DNA of 5,500 bases from Brevundimonas sp. (GTDB lineage Bacteria > Pseudomonadota > Alphaproteobacteria > Caulobacterales > Caulobacteraceae). Position numbers and translations under genes: made by a program. The stretch is taken from contig JAAXIW010000280.1 of NCBI GenBank assembly GCA_012270135.1, positions 1 through 5,500 of the forward strand, written 5' to 3'. This document shows, one piece after another, positions 5,450 through 5,500 of the stretch. Below the pieces are notes generated by a model that saw only the letters and a program-made list of their open reading frames with translations, was not told the origin of the DNA and did not search any database. Each line of letters starts with the position of its first letter. The first letter of the stretch is position 1.

Positions 5450-5500
5450 CTAGCGGAACAGTCCGAGCAGGATGGAGGTCGAGGAGTTGGCGATCGACAG
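5450..5500 (-). CDS. C-terminus of a second flagellin (5' part beyond window)
   Basis: Only the last 16 codons and a TAG stop are visible. The peptide, Leu-Ser-Ile-Ala-Asn then Ser/Thr-rich and ending Leu-Gly-Leu-Phe-Arg, aligns with the C-terminal helix of the complete flagellin at 4104-4940 (Leu-Ser-Ile-Ala-Asn to Ser-Leu-Phe-Arg-Gly-Gly). The residues between differ clearly, so this is a distinct flagellin paralogue, not a copy. It is most likely a full-length gene continuing to the right. The strand and 91-bp distance suggest it may be cotranscribed with flaG. Confidence 0.88.
   Translation of the reverse strand: MSIANSSTSILLGLFR

Noticed and set aside
1..5500. CRISPR arrays, tRNA or rRNA genes, insertion sequences, phage genes
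   Set aside because: No spaced direct repeats, cloverleaf or rRNA-like stretches, transposase motifs or terminal inverted repeats were seen. The window looks like ordinary chromosomal flagellar DNA.

Overview
The window is GC-rich, densely coding DNA that looks like a flagellin locus from an alphaproteobacterium of the Caulobacter/Brevundimonas/Phenylobacterium group. Three things point there: short Caulobacter-type flagellins without a large central domain, a FlaEY-like protein next to them, and TTAACCAT/TTAA-type motifs resembling CtrA sites in the promoter regions. The species cannot be named from the sequence alone.

Layout: all convincing genes are on the minus strand, so transcription runs from high to low coordinates. 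At the right edge is the last part of one flagellin gene (5450-5500). It is followed by a 91-bp gap with several competing stem-loops, then flaG (5071-5358), a 130-bp promoter/leader region, and a complete second flagellin (4104-4940). A strong GC hairpin lies just after that flagellin. Next come a possible 39-residue ORF on the plus strand (3981-4100) and a regulatory gap. The large flaEY-type gene (1081-3837, GTG start) follows. Beyond it are a membrane-anchored, cysteine-containing protein of unknown function (339-1004) and, overlapping it by one base, a lipoprotein gene cut by the left edge (1-339).

How the genes fit together: the two flagellins are filament subunits, FlaG is a small filament-associated protein, and FlaEY is classically described as needed for normal flagellin expression and filament assembly. 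Its visible architecture is two flagellin/hook 'IN'-like modules around a beta-propeller-like repeat region, with helical ends. This looks more like an exported flagellum-associated protein than a DNA-binding regulator. The main control signals seen are a CtrA-like site inside a near-perfect palindrome upstream of the complete flagellin, and a leader hairpin that would cover its ribosome binding site, which suits the post-transcriptional control known for Caulobacter flagellin mRNAs. The two genes at the left end have no recognisable flagellar signature and may be a separate cell-envelope pair.
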